Assembly (NCBI GenBank): GCA_943736015.1
Contig: OX031073.1
Coordinates: 23,029,210 to 23,093,209, forward strand
DNA from: Tridacna crocea
Taxonomy: Eukaryota > Mollusca > Bivalvia > Cardiida > Cardiidae
Reading direction: 5' to 3'
Length of the DNA: 64,000 nt
Part shown: positions 9,101-18,009 of the stretch, piece by piece
Numbering within the stretch: the stretch's first letter is position 1
Layout: every line of letters starts with the position of its first letter
Position numbers and translations under genes: made by a program
The notes under the pieces: model-generated
What the model was told of the DNA's origin: nothing
Seen by the model: the letters and a program-made list of their open reading frames with translations, nothing else
Databases searched by the model: none

Positions 9101-12049
9101 AATGAGTTTTGTTTGAATGGTGTTTTACGCCGCTTTCAACAGTATTTCAGTCATATCACGGCGACAGTTCACATATTCATGTTTCCTGGGTTTCACCAGT
9201 ACTAGGCTAGGCTCTGAAGTGTCTTACCCAAGGACACTCCTGTGAAACAAAAACCCAGTGGAGCCAGCGAGGCTCGAACCTGGGACCTCCAGGTTACGAG
9301 TCATACACTTTACCACTGAGCCACACAGGACCCTGGTAATGAGTTAAACTATAGAACATGTTTTTTGGCCCTTTACCAAATTGGTCTTGTTACTGGCCCT
9401 GAAGGAATGTCTCTGGAAGATGTGGTGGGAAAATGGGAGAGAATACTGGTTACCGGTATTTTTTCTTTGTGTCACAATGTTGTCTGATTTTTAAAGAAGC
9501 AGACGTGGCACACTTGTTTGTAGAGATAACTGGGCAGCATTGTTTAAAAAGGTGACTGGGGAGACATTTTTGTAAAGACAACTGGGCAGACTTATTTTTA
9601 AAGACAAATTGGCAGACTTGTTTGTAAAGATAACTGGGCAGATTTGTTTGTTAAGATAACTGGGTATACTTGTTTGTAAAGATAACTGTCTTTTTTTTGA
9701 AAATGAATGGGCAGACTTGTTTGTAAAGATAACTGGGCAGACTTGTTTGTAAAGATAACTGGGCAGACTTGTTTGTAAAGATAACTGGGCAGATTTGTTT
9801 GTAAAGATAACTGGGTATACTTGTTTGTAAAGATAACTGGGCAGATTTGTCTGTAAAGATAACTGGGCAGATTTGTTTGTAAAGATAACTGGGTATACTT
9901 GTTTGTACAGATAACTGGTTTTTGTGAAGATGAACAGGCAGACTTGTTTGTAAAGATAATTGGGCAGACCGTTTTGAGAAGATAAATTGGCAGACTTGTT
10001 TGTAAAGATAACTAGGCAGACTTGTTTTGTACAGATAACTGGACAGACTTGTTTATGTGGACAACTGGACAGACTTGTTTGTGTAGATAACTAGGCAGAC
10101 TTGTTTGTGTAGATAACTGGACAGACTTTTTTGTTTGGACAACTGTACAGACTTGTTTGAAAAGACATCTTTGCAGGCTTGTTCTTAAAGATAAATAGGC
10201 ATTCTGTTTTATAAGAGATAACATGGCAGATTTGCTTGTAAAGATAGCGCGGAAGACTTTTTTGTAAAGGTACCCTGGCAGGCTTATTTACAAAAGGTAG
10301 CTGGGTAGGCTTACTTACAAAACATAACTTGGCAGACTTGTTTGTTCAAGATTGCTTGATATCATTGTACAGTATGACAGACATAACTGAACAGATTTGT
10401 TAATTGAAAATGATGAGGCAAAGTTGTTTGGGGAAGATAATAATGTTTGTTAAAAGGTAGCTTGGCAGATTTATATGTTTAACTCATTACCACACAATCC
10501 CTACTTTTGATGCCTCTGAGAAAGAAGCCTTTAGAAAACATTGTGGAAAAAGGAGAAAATGCTGGTAACCAGCATTTTCTCCTTTGCCCACAATGTTTTC
10601 TACCCTTCACAAAAATTTCAAATTTTCAGTCACTTTTATTTTGTCGTCTGCAAATGCTTTTGATTTTGACAAGCCAAAAATTTTGTCGTTAGGTAATGAG
10701 TTAAGATAGTGTTACAGATTGATATGTTGATAAGACTTGTGTTCCAAATCTAGAAGTGATCATGTTTTTGTGCAAAAATAGTATGAAAAAGTTGTTTTTT
10801 TTTTTCTCCATGTTTCAGTTTGTTCTTGAGGGTTTCGTGACAGAAGAGGCAGCAAAGGAAATCGAGGTAAGTTTGTCTACCCATTACCACACAATCCCTA
10901 CTTTTGACGACCCTGAGAAAGAAGCCTTTAGAAAACATTGTGGGAAAAGGAGAAAATGCTGGTAACCAGCATTTTCTCATTTTCCCATAATGTTTTCTAC
11001 TCTTCACAAAACAAATTTCAAATTTTCAGTCACTTTTATTTTGTCTTCTGCAAATGCTTTCAATTTGGACAAGCCTAAAATATTGTCATTTGGTAATGAG
11101 TTAAGTAAAAAAATCATATATGATTCTGTCAAAGAAAGATTCTTTTAAAAAAAAAACATGGATGGTAAAGAAAAAAGCCGGTAACAAACATTTGCTGCTT
11201 TTCCTGCAATGCTTTTAACCCTTACGTAGACAAATCCTATCATCTAGGCCACAATTGATTTATCGTATGCAAATGATTTAAATTTGGACAAAGCTGAAGT
11301 TTTGTCGTTTAGTGAAGAGTTTAACTCTGTACCACACATTCCTGAGATTTAACAACCGTGCAAAAAAAGCCTTTTGAAAACATTGCGGGAAAAGGAGAAA
11401 ATGCTGGTTACCAGTAAATTTTCCTTTTCTCACAATGTTTCCAAAAGCTTTCTTTCTGAAAGTGTTTAAAAGTCGAGAATGTGTGGTAAAGAGTTAAGCC
11501 TCTTTTTCATACAGGAAGCTCATGTGTTTTGCCCCTGTTGTAATATGTATATGTAAGCAAGTTTTGTAAATCATTATACCCCTGCAAAAAGGATGTTTTC
11601 GGGTTATACTGGAATCAGCCTATCTGTCTGTGTGTCCGTCCATGTATCTGTTTGTGTGTCCATTTGTGTACAAAATTCCAGTAATTTTCTGTCGCAAACT
11701 CCTACAGTTTTCCTTCAATTGTATCGAAACTTTGCACACATACTGAACATGTATTGAAGATTTGCAAGATGCAATTTTCAAGTGTCAACTCTTCCAGGTT
11801 CAGGAATTATCTCCCCTTGAACTTGACACTTTTTTCCTGTCAAAGTTCTGGCAGGGGTATTAAGTCACATTCAGTGACAGCTCTAGTTTTTTTGTTTGTC
11901 TATTTCAGGAATTCTTTCAGAAAAATCCAGCCCCTGTCGCTGATCGGGCAATCAAACAATCGCTAGAGAACATCCGTCTGAACGCAGCTTGGATGAAAAA
12001 GGAGTCCAGCAATGTTTCGACTTTTTTACGGGACAAACCAGCAGCCTAA
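3036..12049 (+). CDS. NPEPPS: Puromycin-sensitive aminopeptidase, 3' half of gene (8 exons)
   Basis: Eight exons (3036-3170, 4384-4603, 5274-5416, 6424-6480, 7331-7438, 8702-8854, 10819-10866, 11909-12049) join in frame to 1005 nt, that is 334 residues plus a stop. The product resembles the C-terminal part of cytosolic M1-family puromycin-sensitive aminopeptidase, a zinc enzyme that removes N-terminal residues from peptides. The first exon opens with the M1 hallmark INPGAVGVYRVRY (beta-sandwich domain). The rest is the helical ERAP1-type C-terminal domain, with blocks such as DRLNLQNDLFAL, KKLGWE, VRSQDTVFVIGGV, DNWEELFKRY and IRLNAAWMKK that fit this family. The GAMEN and HEXXH zinc-site exons must lie upstream of the window. 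All introns have GT/AG ends and consistent phases. Introns are packed with MITEs, SINEs and one minisatellite. Family assignment is confident; orthology to NPEPPS rather than a recent paralogue is inferred. Confidence 0.93.
3654..3878 (+). mobile_element. Palindromic TTAA MITE, complete
   Basis: TTAA ends, X flank, perfect hairpin with GGTAACC centre, Y' flank. Confidence 0.92.
3951..4254 (+). mobile_element. tRNA-headed SINE, second subfamily
   Basis: The head GCCCCAGTAGCTCAGTCGG has a good box A, and GGGTTTGATCCTAGG a box B. The body contains GAAAGAAAATTGTGAAGGG and the 3' end ATTCAATCAAACAATC. Partial copies of this subfamily recur at 18.0, 31.3, 33.8, 42.6 and 56.6 kb in reverse orientation. 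Confidence 0.85.
4384..4603 (+). CDS. NPEPPS: NPEPPS exon, helical C-terminal domain
   Basis: Acceptor CTTCCAG, donor GTATGT, phase 0 to 1. Encodes SRAGMTPAVDVLKVAEG, then DDYTVWTDLSLNLSVIAG and KKLGWEIKKGE. The YTVW(S/T)D and KKLGW blocks match M1 C-terminal domains. The last codon is split with the next exon (G). Confidence 0.92.
4625..4893 (+). repeat. Dispersed repeat (CCCCTGCAAAACGAATG type)
   Basis: Aligns by eye with 11575-11863: shared blocks GAATGTTTTCGGGG, CAATTGTATTGAAACTTTGC and TTGAACTTGACAC. Both lie in NPEPPS introns in the same orientation. Confidence 0.8.
4901..5224. mobile_element. Two fused, opposed palindromic MITEs
   Basis: An X-left copy with a shortened hairpin (4901-5045) runs into a Y-left copy (5040-5224) through the shared Y region. 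It lies 50 bp upstream of the exon at 5274. Confidence 0.75.
5274..5416 (+). CDS. NPEPPS: NPEPPS exon, helical C-terminal domain
   Basis: Acceptor CTTAACAG, donor GTATGT, phase 1 to 0. Encodes ILDSMLRDLVLTKMGRYGD, then KKRFEDHCSGAKIIPADLRQT. The RFxxHxxG and IPADLR motifs are characteristic of puromycin-sensitive aminopeptidases. Confidence 0.92.
5431..5530. repeat. 50-bp tandem duplication beside an NPEPPS exon
   Basis: Two near-identical 50-bp units beginning ATAAGTGGAAATTTTGG lie head to tail from 15 bp after the exon. A related sequence, TAAGTGGAAATTTTTGTG, occurs near 39806, so the unit is probably a fragment of a dispersed repeat. Confidence 0.8.
5737..5953 (+). mobile_element. Palindromic TTAA MITE
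   Basis: TTAA ends, X flank, near-complete hairpin, Y' flank. Confidence 0.88.
6145..6268 (+). mobile_element. Palindromic MITE, 3' fragment
   Basis: Only the right flank (CATCTGGAAGTGCTTTTCAA, AAAGAGTTAA) remains. Confidence 0.7.
6424..6480 (+). CDS. NPEPPS: NPEPPS micro-exon (19 codons)
   Basis: Encodes VYTTVLANGDEETYNKMLK, phase 0 to 0, acceptor TATGTAG and donor GTGAGT. It fills the expected gap between IPADLRQT and LYEKTDQQEEK in the family. Identification rests on its fit to both neighbours. Confidence 0.88.
6636..6830 (-). mobile_element. Palindromic MITE with one hairpin arm deleted
   Basis: Y flank, then GAAAACAGCATTTTCTCC: the left arm and loop are missing and the right arm is intact. 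The deletion is confined to the palindrome. Confidence 0.85.
6870..7054 (-). mobile_element. Palindromic MITE, left end diverged
   Basis: Intact hairpin. The right TTAA is shared with the next copy. Confidence 0.82.
7051..7278 (+). mobile_element. Palindromic TTAA MITE, complete
   Basis: TTAA ends, X and Y' flanks, hairpin with one mismatch. It ends 52 bp before the NPEPPS exon at 7331. Confidence 0.9.
7331..7438 (+). CDS. NPEPPS: NPEPPS exon, helical C-terminal domain
   Basis: Thirty-six codons, phase 0 to 0, acceptor TTATTTCAG and donor GTAAGT. Encodes LYEKTDQQEEKVRISRLLG, then KEKVLDFAMS. The QEEKxRIxRxLG pattern is a family signature in this helical repeat region. Confidence 0.92.
8195..8407 (+). 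mobile_element. Palindromic TTAA MITE
   Basis: X flank (left TTAA decayed), hairpin, Y' flank ending AAAGAGTTAA. Confidence 0.85.
8419..8676 (+). mobile_element. Palindromic MITE abutting an NPEPPS acceptor
   Basis: Left TTAA, X flank with an A-tract expansion, hairpin, Y' flank ending CTAA. The exon begins 26 bp further on. Confidence 0.85.
8702..8854 (+). CDS. NPEPPS: NPEPPS exon, helical C-terminal domain
   Basis: Fifty-one codons, phase 0 to 0, donor GTACGT. Encodes DKVRSQDTVFVIGGVTGS, then LGWKFVQDNWEELFKRYSGG. The acceptor (CATATTTTAAAG) has a weak pyrimidine tract. A MITE copy ends only about 25 bp upstream, so the branch point may lie within repeat-derived sequence. Confidence 0.92.
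8883..9347 (+). mobile_element. Palindromic TTAA MITE split by a SINE at its end
   Basis: X flank, hairpin and Y' flank. A SINE entered the terminal repeat, duplicating TGGTAATGAGTT. Confidence 0.9.
9109..9333 (-). mobile_element. tRNA-headed SINE, reverse orientation
   Basis: Reverse complement of the 751-973 type: GAGGCTCGAACC (box B) and TACCACTGAGCCACACAGG (box A) are at its right end. Flanked by the exact 12-bp repeat TGGTAATGAGTT at 9097-9108 and 9334-9345. Confidence 0.9.
9365..9497 (+). mobile_element. Diverged palindromic MITE remnant
   Basis: CCCTTTACCAAATTGG followed by an eroded hairpin centred on GGTTACCGG; the right half is lost at the minisatellite edge. Confidence 0.6.
9498..10470 (+). 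repeat. 26-bp minisatellite (GCAGACTTGTTTGTAAAG...)
   Basis: About 35 degenerate units of the form GCAGACTTGTTTGTAAAG + ATAACTGG in an NPEPPS intron. Central units (9710-9900) are nearly identical; both edges are eroded. Confidence 0.92.
10479..10704 (+). mobile_element. Palindromic TTAA MITE, complete
   Basis: TTAA ends, X and Y' flanks, hairpin with a single mismatch. Confidence 0.92.
10819..10866 (+). CDS. NPEPPS: NPEPPS micro-exon (16 codons)
   Basis: Encodes FVLEGFVTEEAAKEIE, phase 0 to 0, with a long T-rich acceptor ending TTTCAG and donor GTAAGT. A MITE begins about 9 bp after the exon end, leaving just the donor hexamer plus a few bases of original intron. Another MITE ends 115 bp upstream. 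Confidence 0.88.
10876..11104 (+). mobile_element. Palindromic MITE touching an NPEPPS donor
   Basis: The left end TCTACCCATTACC lies four bases after the donor GTAAGT of the 48-nt exon. Hairpin and Y' flank are intact; the right TTAA is at 11101. Confidence 0.9.
11125..11334 (+). mobile_element. Diverged palindromic MITE
   Basis: Hairpin eroded (GCCGGTAACAAACATTTGC), Y' flank recognisable, TTAA shared with the next element. Confidence 0.65.
11331..11497. mobile_element. XX'-type palindromic MITE (whole-length inverted repeat)
   Basis: The left flank (TACCACACATTCCTGAGA) and right flank (GTCGAGAATGTGTGGTAAAG) are both X-type, so the whole 167-bp element folds on itself with TTAA at both ends. 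Confidence 0.82.
11575..11863 (+). repeat. Dispersed repeat, second copy of 4625-4893
   Basis: Shares the CTGCAAAAAGGATGTTTTCG opening and CTTGAACTTGACAC close with 4625-4893. It ends 45 bp upstream of the terminal NPEPPS exon. Confidence 0.8.
11909..12049 (+). CDS. NPEPPS: NPEPPS terminal exon
   Basis: Acceptor TATTTCAG. Encodes EFFQKNPAPVADRAIKQSLE, then NIRLNAAWMKKESSNVSTFL, ending RDKPAA and TAA. The block ENxRLNAAW is the conserved C-terminus of puromycin-sensitive aminopeptidases. Confidence 0.93.
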   Translation, partial: EFFQKNPAPVADRAIKQSLENIRLNAAWMKKESSNVSTFLRDKPAA

Positions 12050-12182
12050 CGGGGAACAAAGTTTTTGAGAAGCTATCAAAATTGTGATGTGTCAATTAAA
12101 TGAATTTATTATAGATATATTTTGCATCAAATAGTGTCTACAGAACATCCATCTCATTTTTGCATTGTTTAAACAGAAATAG

Positions 12183-12188
12183 AATAAA
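12183..12188 (+). promoter_or_regulatory. Candidate poly(A) signal of the NPEPPS-like gene
   Basis: AATAAA, 134 nt after the stop codon. A MITE copy begins about 40 bp further on. No transcript evidence is available here. Confidence 0.5.
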
Positions 12189-12226
12189 TTATCGGATTTT
12201 TGTTACCACACAAATATGCAGCTTTG

Positions 12227-12449
12227 CCCCATTACCAAACAACTAATTGTTTGACAAGACAAAATTAAAAGTATTTGTAGATGACAATATAGATGTTGCT
12301 CAGTCGATGATTTCAGTCTTTGATAGGTTAGAAAACATTGTGGGAAAAGGAGAAAATGCTGGTAACCAGCATTTTCTCCTCTCCCCCGCAATGTTTTCAG
12401 GTGTCCTTTTCCGCAGTGTCGTTAAAAATTTAGATTGTGCGGTAACAGG
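12227..12449 (-). mobile_element. Palindromic MITE downstream of NPEPPS
   Basis: Diverged Y flank, good hairpin (one CCTCTCCCCC variant arm), X' flank. TTAA ends not preserved. Confidence 0.8.
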
Positions 12450-13195
12450 ACAAGAGGGAAAAAAGCTATCAAAAGTGTAATGTGATTTTGAAATAAGTGT
12501 GATGTTCTTTCTCTTTTTATTTTTTTTTTCAAATGACTTCAAGCATAATTCAGCATTAACCTGTATGAATACATAGGCTATATATTTGATTTGGTGTATT
12601 GTCTTTTTACATATACATGTAATTAAAACAATGAGATGGTTACAGATGCATGGTACATAATAAAATGATTACCTAAATTTTATTTACTTAGATGGAATTG
12701 CTATGTATACCAAATGATGTTTTTCAATATCTGTATTTAATGAGTTATTTTTGAGTATTTGTTGTTAGATGTTCTGTTTTTCTTCAATTTCGGGGAAAAA
12801 AGGCTAAATCTGATTTTTTTTTTGGTCATTTTTGTAGACTTTCATTAGTCCCATTTTCATGATTTCTTTAATGTGGGGTGATCAAAAAGATTGTGGACTA
12901 TCTTGTTATTTTGAAAACTACATATGTAGAATTACAAAATTTTGCATAGATGAGCATAAATTATCTAGTGACTTACAAAAGACATCTTTTTTTTTTGTGA
13001 GAAAAATATTCCTTTATCGGACTGTGTAGATCCAAGATCAGACTGCTCTAATTTTGATCCTTACTGTCCACTAAAGGTTAGTGAGTCATGCTTGTAGCCT
13101 AAGGGTTAACATTGACCTTGTTAAAAGAAATAAAACCTTTCAAGCCAATAGCAAAAATCCAGACATAGTTCGAAAAGTTATTTGTGGTGGAAGTA
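12450..13195. other. AT-rich interval, nothing recognised
   Basis: No coding signal or clear repeat apart from a half hairpin near 13025-13060 (GATCCAAGATCAGACTGC). I see no exon here. Confidence 0.5.
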
Positions 13196-13705
13196 TATTT
13201 TATTATACTGCAAAGAAATTTCTCGTGATCTGATCGGTTAACTTGCCGGGAACATATATCATGGTCCCTGGCAAAAACCATGAAAAAACCAGTTTCCCTT
13301 TTTAAATGCCCCGTAAACATCACTGCACGTGCAACACATCATCCATAATGGCGGCGTCAATCAATCACCATACTGCACAAATATGCACCAAACTGCACAT
13401 TTTAGTGACGTCAGTTTCACCTGACGTCAGTTTTCATTGAATTGGGGCACCCAGAAGGGAATTTCTATTTCGTCAGCATACTCGACTTGTGAAATTATAA
13501 AACAGGAAAATTTCGCTCAACGCGCTTTGAAAGGCTAAAACTTTGAAGTATAATAAATTCGTTGTACGGTCAGGGGACTTGGAAACTTGTTCACGGCTGT
13601 GGTGAATCATATCGCCCCTAGCCGAAGGCGAGGTGGCGACATGATTCACTACAGCCGTGAACAAGTTTCCAAGTCCCTTGCCACCTGACCGTACAACTAA
13701 TAATA
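13196..13705. repeat. Dispersed element with terminal foldback and CRE-like motifs
   Basis: About 510 bp, matching 34759-35258 by eye. The right third is a long hairpin (GGAAACTTGTTCACGGCTG versus CAGCCGTGAACAAGTTTCC). Two TGACGTCA palindromes lie near 13406 and 13422. Confidence 0.8.
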
Positions 13706-13790
13706 TTATCAGACAGTGTACATCTAAGATCAGACAGCACATTCTGTGCAGTCTGATCTTGGATCTACACTGTCTGCAAAAGGTCTGAGT
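13705..13790. repeat. Hairpin repeat (GATCAGACTGCAC family)
   Basis: AGATCAGACAGCACATTCTG pairs with GTGCAGTCTGATCTTGGATC. Further copies lie near 15232, 36968, 41183 and 45223. Confidence 0.8.
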
Positions 13791-13936
13791 CACGATTTGC
13801 AGCCAAAAGGTTAACATCCTAGGAAGAAATTAAGTCGTATTGATTTATTGTGATGACTTTAATTAGAACCTTTTTGTGTGTGCCTCTTTTTGCTCCAATC
13901 TAGCAAGTTCTGCTGTTCTTTCTCTTTGTTTTTATA

Positions 13937-14140
13937 CGCCCCCTAGGGTCGCATAATGTTATGGCCGGGGTCGTCCATCTGTCTGTTTGTCTGTATGTAA
14001 GTCTATCCTTTAGCAATTTCTTGAGCATGACACTCCTACAGTTTTCATCGGGATGAGTTCAAACTTTCCACAATGAATCCCTGTGATGAGTAGCTGTGTA
14101 TCGTCGGTTTACTTCCAAAACTTTGTAACTACAGCCTGTT
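13937..14140 (+). repeat. Dispersed repeat fragment
   Basis: TACGCCCCCTAGGGTCGCAT, then GTCCATCTGTCTGTTTGTC and GCATGACACTCCTACAG: related in style to the 4625 and 11575 repeats but clearly distinct. Confidence 0.45.
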
Positions 14141-14395
14141 ACAAGCTGCAGTTACAAGGTTTTGGTAGTTTAAAGTTTGGATCTATGCAGGCATTTTAGA
14201 TTTTGACCCGTTTCACCGACCAGCCGCTTTGGGCGTTTTTGCGCTGCTTTGCAAAGCTCCTGTGTTTTTTTTTTTCCTCCAGCTCTCTTGATCTGCTAAA
14301 TAGATATAAAAACATTTTTCTATTAGTAAAAGACTCAAATACTGTAAAACTGGTACTGTTCACATCATGGAACTCCTGGCTGTTTTCATGTATTG

Positions 14396-14622
14396 TTAAC
14401 CCTTTACTCCACACTCATTTTGACGTATTACAACAAACAGCTTTTGAAAACATTGTGGGAAAAGGAGAAATTGCTCGTAACAAGCAATTTCTCCTTTTCC
14501 CACAATGTTTTCCACTCAATCAGATATTTGTATCCTCATTTGCCCATAATTTTTGACATCATATCTTAATTTTGCTGCTGAAATGGAAGAGCCTCAAATT
14601 GGCATATCGGGTAAAAGGTTAA
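14396..14622 (+). mobile_element. Palindromic TTAA MITE, subfamily A4
   Basis: TTAA ends, perfect hairpin, right flank CCTCAAATTGGCATATCGGG. The same subfamily lies inverted at 30665-30890. Confidence 0.9.
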
Positions 14623-14893
14623 AAACCACAAAGATACCCACCATTTAAGTTTAAATGTAAGCTAGACTAAAGTATATTTTACCTTGACAGTGTGTCATGT
14701 GGGAGGGGGTGATAGGGACCCTCATTGACATAAATGAGTCACATTTTTTTCCCCGTCAAAGTGGACCAGAATGCTAAGTCTAGGGGTGGTTAAGGACTGC
14801 CAATTAAGACATTTAAATATCATTCATCAGGGAATGTGTAAAACTGAATGATAATGATATCTGAGTGATTATTCTCGCGTAATATTAATACAT

Positions 14894-15122
14894 TTAACCC
14901 TTTACTCCATAGATACTCATTTCTACGCATTACTTGTAGGAGCCTTTGGAAAACATTGTGGCAAAAGGTGAAATTGCTCGTGACGAGCAATTTCACCTTT
15001 TGCCACAATGTTTTCTATGCTTTCAAAAGGTGTTATATACACATAAGAAACAGCTTCATCCTTGCTGTTATTTAGGGTCAATTTGAGTTACCATAGAAAT
15101 GCCTTATGGGGTAAAGGGATAA
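14894..15122 (+). mobile_element. Palindromic MITE, subfamily A2
   Basis: TTAACCCTTTACTCCATAG start. Perfect hairpin with GTGGCAAAAGGTGAAATTGC and loop CTCGTGACGAG. The variant bases in both arms remain paired. Confidence 0.92.
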
Positions 15123-15231
15123 GGTCTGTATTTTGTTATTCATAAAAATTACAACTTACAATGATATCCCCTTTTACGGTATTGCAATGTCTAAGTTCTG
15201 TTTTTTGATGGATAAAAGTCGTCATGTTGGC

Positions 15232-15298
15232 AAGTGTAGATCCAAGATCAGAATGCAGTTTCTTTGCAGTCAGATCTTGATCAACATTGTTTGCCAAA
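15232..15298. repeat. Hairpin repeat (GATCAGACTGCAC family)
   Basis: GTAGATCCAAGATCAGAATG pairs imperfectly with GCAGTCAGATCTTGATCAAC. Confidence 0.75.
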
Positions 15299-15374
15299 AC
15301 CCATTATGTCTTGTTTCGCAGACTAAGAGTTAGCGTGTTTTAGGTAAGGGGTTACATATTAGTAGCAGTTAGAA

Positions 15375-15590
15375 TTAACACTATCCGCAGTTTTAATGAC
15401 CTCAGGAAAAAGCCTTCTGAAAACATTGTGGGAAAAGAAGAAAATGTTGGTAACCAGCACTTTCTCCTTTTCCCACAATGTATCTTAGACTTTCAAAGAC
15501 AAATTCCATCACATGAGTAACATCCAAATTATCATTTGCAAATGCTTTCAATTTGGACAAGTCTTTATTTTTCTCCTGTGGTAAAGATTT
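15375..15590 (+). mobile_element. Palindromic TTAA MITE, diverged
   Basis: Left TTAA, hairpin with two mismatches, Y' flank; right end decayed. Confidence 0.82.
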
Positions 15591-15639
15591 GATCGCTGCA
15601 TACTGTTATGATTTAATACAATCAAAACTCCCTGGTGAA

Positions 15640-15850
15640 GGTTGTTTCTAATATATATAGATAGGATCTGACACAAGTTGGCTTTTGAGATATATATAGG
15701 ATCTGACATGAGTTGGCTTTTGAGATAAGATTTTATTAGAGTCTGGGGAAATGTTATTAAGCAAGCCTTTGGCGAGCTTAATAAAATTTTCCTTGACAAG
15801 TTTAATAAAATTGTATCTCAAACGCCTACAAATGTCAGATTCTTTTTATC
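15640..15850. repeat. Dispersed inverted repeat (CTTTTGAGATAAGA type)
   Basis: GGATCTGACATGAGTTGGC and ATGTCAGATTCTTTTTATC flank a TTAATAAAATT-rich core. Related pieces lie at 2030-2125 and 16300-16410. Confidence 0.6.
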
Positions 15851-15941
15851 ACATAACGATATTTCACAAAGTATAGATCAGAGGATGCAAAAACATTCAT
15901 AAATGCACCCACAGTATTTTCCATAAGACCCATTCATTTGT

Positions 15942-16171
15942 ATTAACCCCTTACCACACAATCCCTACTTTTGACGCCTCTGAGAATGAAGCCTTTTGAA
16001 AACACTGTGGGAAAAGGAGAAAATGCTGGTAACCAGCATTTTCTCCTTTTCCCACAGTGTTTTCTACCCTACCCAGAACAAATTTCAATTTTTCAGTCAC
16101 CTTTATTTTGTCGTCTGCAAATGCTTTCAATTTGAACCAGTCTAGAATTTCGTCGTGTGGTAAAGAGTTAA
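15942..16171 (+). mobile_element. Palindromic TTAA MITE, complete
   Basis: TTAA ends, perfect hairpin of the ACACTGTGGG/CCCACAGTGT type, X and Y' flanks. Confidence 0.92.
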
Positions 16172-16299
16172 ATGCGTACAAAATGATATCAAAAATGATG
16201 TCACACAAATGTGATACCAAACGTGTAAAAGATAAGAAAATTTGTAATGGGTGTATTATACTGAAAACAGGGGAGGTTATGTGATAAAAAGATATACTA

Positions 16300-16410
16300 A
16301 ACAAGTCTACAAAAAATGTTATTAATAACATTTTTTTGTGGACGAGTTTAATAAATTTTTACCTCAAAAGCCAACAAGACCTAGTGTCAGATTCTTTTTA
16401 TCAGATTACT
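16300..16410. repeat. Fragment of the 15640 repeat
   Basis: AAAATGTTATTAATAACATT palindrome, then ACCTCAAAAGCCAACAAGAC. Confidence 0.55.
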
Positions 16411-16615
16411 GTATAACAAGAATTATAGTCCAAAATGTGTTAAACCAGAGGCATACATGTACTATGTGTAGTAAAGTTTACAAGAAGCCTGTGAGCTTAC
16501 TTTCACAGGTACATTGCGCATGAAAATAGTTCCGAAGAAACTTTAAAATATTGCTTTTGTTTTAAGTCTAAAAATGATTAAATTAACAATGTTATCCTAA
16601 TAAGAATTTTGACTG

Positions 16616-16844
16616 TTAACCCTTTACTCCACAGATACTCTTTTCTACGCATTGCTGTAAGGAGCCTTTGGAAAACATTGTGGCAAAAGGTGAAATTGCT
16701 CGTCACGAGCAATTTCACATTTTGCCACAATGTTTTCTGTGCTATCAAAAGATGTCATATACACATAAGAAACAGCTTCATCCTTGCTGTTATTTAGGGT
16801 CAATTAGAGATAGCATAGAAATGCCTTATGGGGTAAAGGGTTAA
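16616..16844 (+). mobile_element. Palindromic MITE, subfamily A2
   Basis: TTAA ends. A2 flanks nearly identical to 14894-15122, one mismatch in the hairpin. Confidence 0.92.
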
Positions 16845-17039
16845 TTTGCTTCAGGAACCTAGGTCAGCAATCTTTTAGAACTGAAGCGTATAAGTACAGA
16901 CCAAATTCAGCATTTTTTTTTTTTTTTTTTTAATCTCACATGTGTGTGAGACAAGAAAAGTCGTAATGGCTGTATTACATGGAAAACAAGGAGAGTTATG
17001 TGATAAAATTATATCCTTAGCTATCTTCAGTCTGTGCTG

Positions 17040-17270
17040 GTTGACAAAAAAAGTTTAGACTTGGCCAGGTAGAAAGCGTTTGCAGACAACAAAGTTGACT
17101 CAACTGATGAGATTTTTTGTGAAAAGGTTAGAAAACATTGTAGGAAAAGGAAAAAATGCTGGTTACCCATATTTCCTCCTTTTCCCACATTGTTTTCTAA
17201 ACCTATCTTTTTCTGGGTTGTGTCCTTCTTAGGGGCAAGAAAACACTTGATTGCATTGTAAAAGATTAAG
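17040..17270 (-). mobile_element. Palindromic MITE, diverged
   Basis: Y flank and an eroded hairpin (GGTTACCCATATTTCC). Ends are poorly kept. Confidence 0.7.
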
Positions 17271-17290
17271 TCGGACGATTAAAGCCCCTT

Positions 17291-17831
17291 TCATGATTTG
17301 CACACGAGCAATCTACAACACTTTGCGATCAGATCTTTTTTAGCCTCGCTTGAGCTTTCACATACGTTGCACATTGTCTCGGATTCGTTGCATGCCTTTT
17401 AGTGGTCGCATCAAGTCTCTTCAAAACAGTGGCCATGCACACTATTCAGACGCGACCGAATGCGATCCAAATTATCGCAATGCAACACACAAACATTAGG
17501 ATGAATGTCTTGCAAGGTTTTGCGTGCCCGCAAGAGTGAAGCACGATTTTTAAAGGTCGTAAGATGAATTGCAGCAGTCTATGCTTATGTTTTGCAAACT
17601 ATGAGACTGTTGCTCAATGTGTCTCAAGTAATCTTGCAAAATTTTACTATCCTTGCATGATTTATTAGCTTCAATTTGCCATGTTCATCCTCATTGGACC
17701 CATCAGGCTCTGAAGGCTCAGCTGGCAGGTGTGGCGATTCATATAGGATTATTTTGTAACAGTTACGATCCAAATCAAAATTTATCTGTCGCACAAATAT
17801 TTTGACGCTTCTGCTCGTGCGCCAGTCGTGA
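17291..17831. mobile_element. Non-autonomous DNA transposon with 20-bp TIR
   Basis: The ends TCATGATTTGCACACGAGCA and (reverse complement) TCACGACTGGCGCACGAGCA form an inverted repeat. They are flanked by the exact 9-bp repeat AAGCCCCTT at 17282-17290 and 17832-17840. No transposase is seen in the 541 bp. A duplication of 8-9 bp fits hAT- or Mutator-like elements; superfamily not assigned. Confidence 0.8.
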
Positions 17832-18009
17832 AAGCCCCTTAACTTGCATAATATCATTTGAATAAACTAACTGCTGTTGGACAGAAATATATTATGTGGT
17901 TGTTGTAATTGATTTGCTTGCTCCAATTCTGATTGCCATAACAAATTTATCTCGGTAAATTGTTTAACACCGTTTTCAAAATTATTTCTGGTATATTGCG
18001 GTGGCCTGT

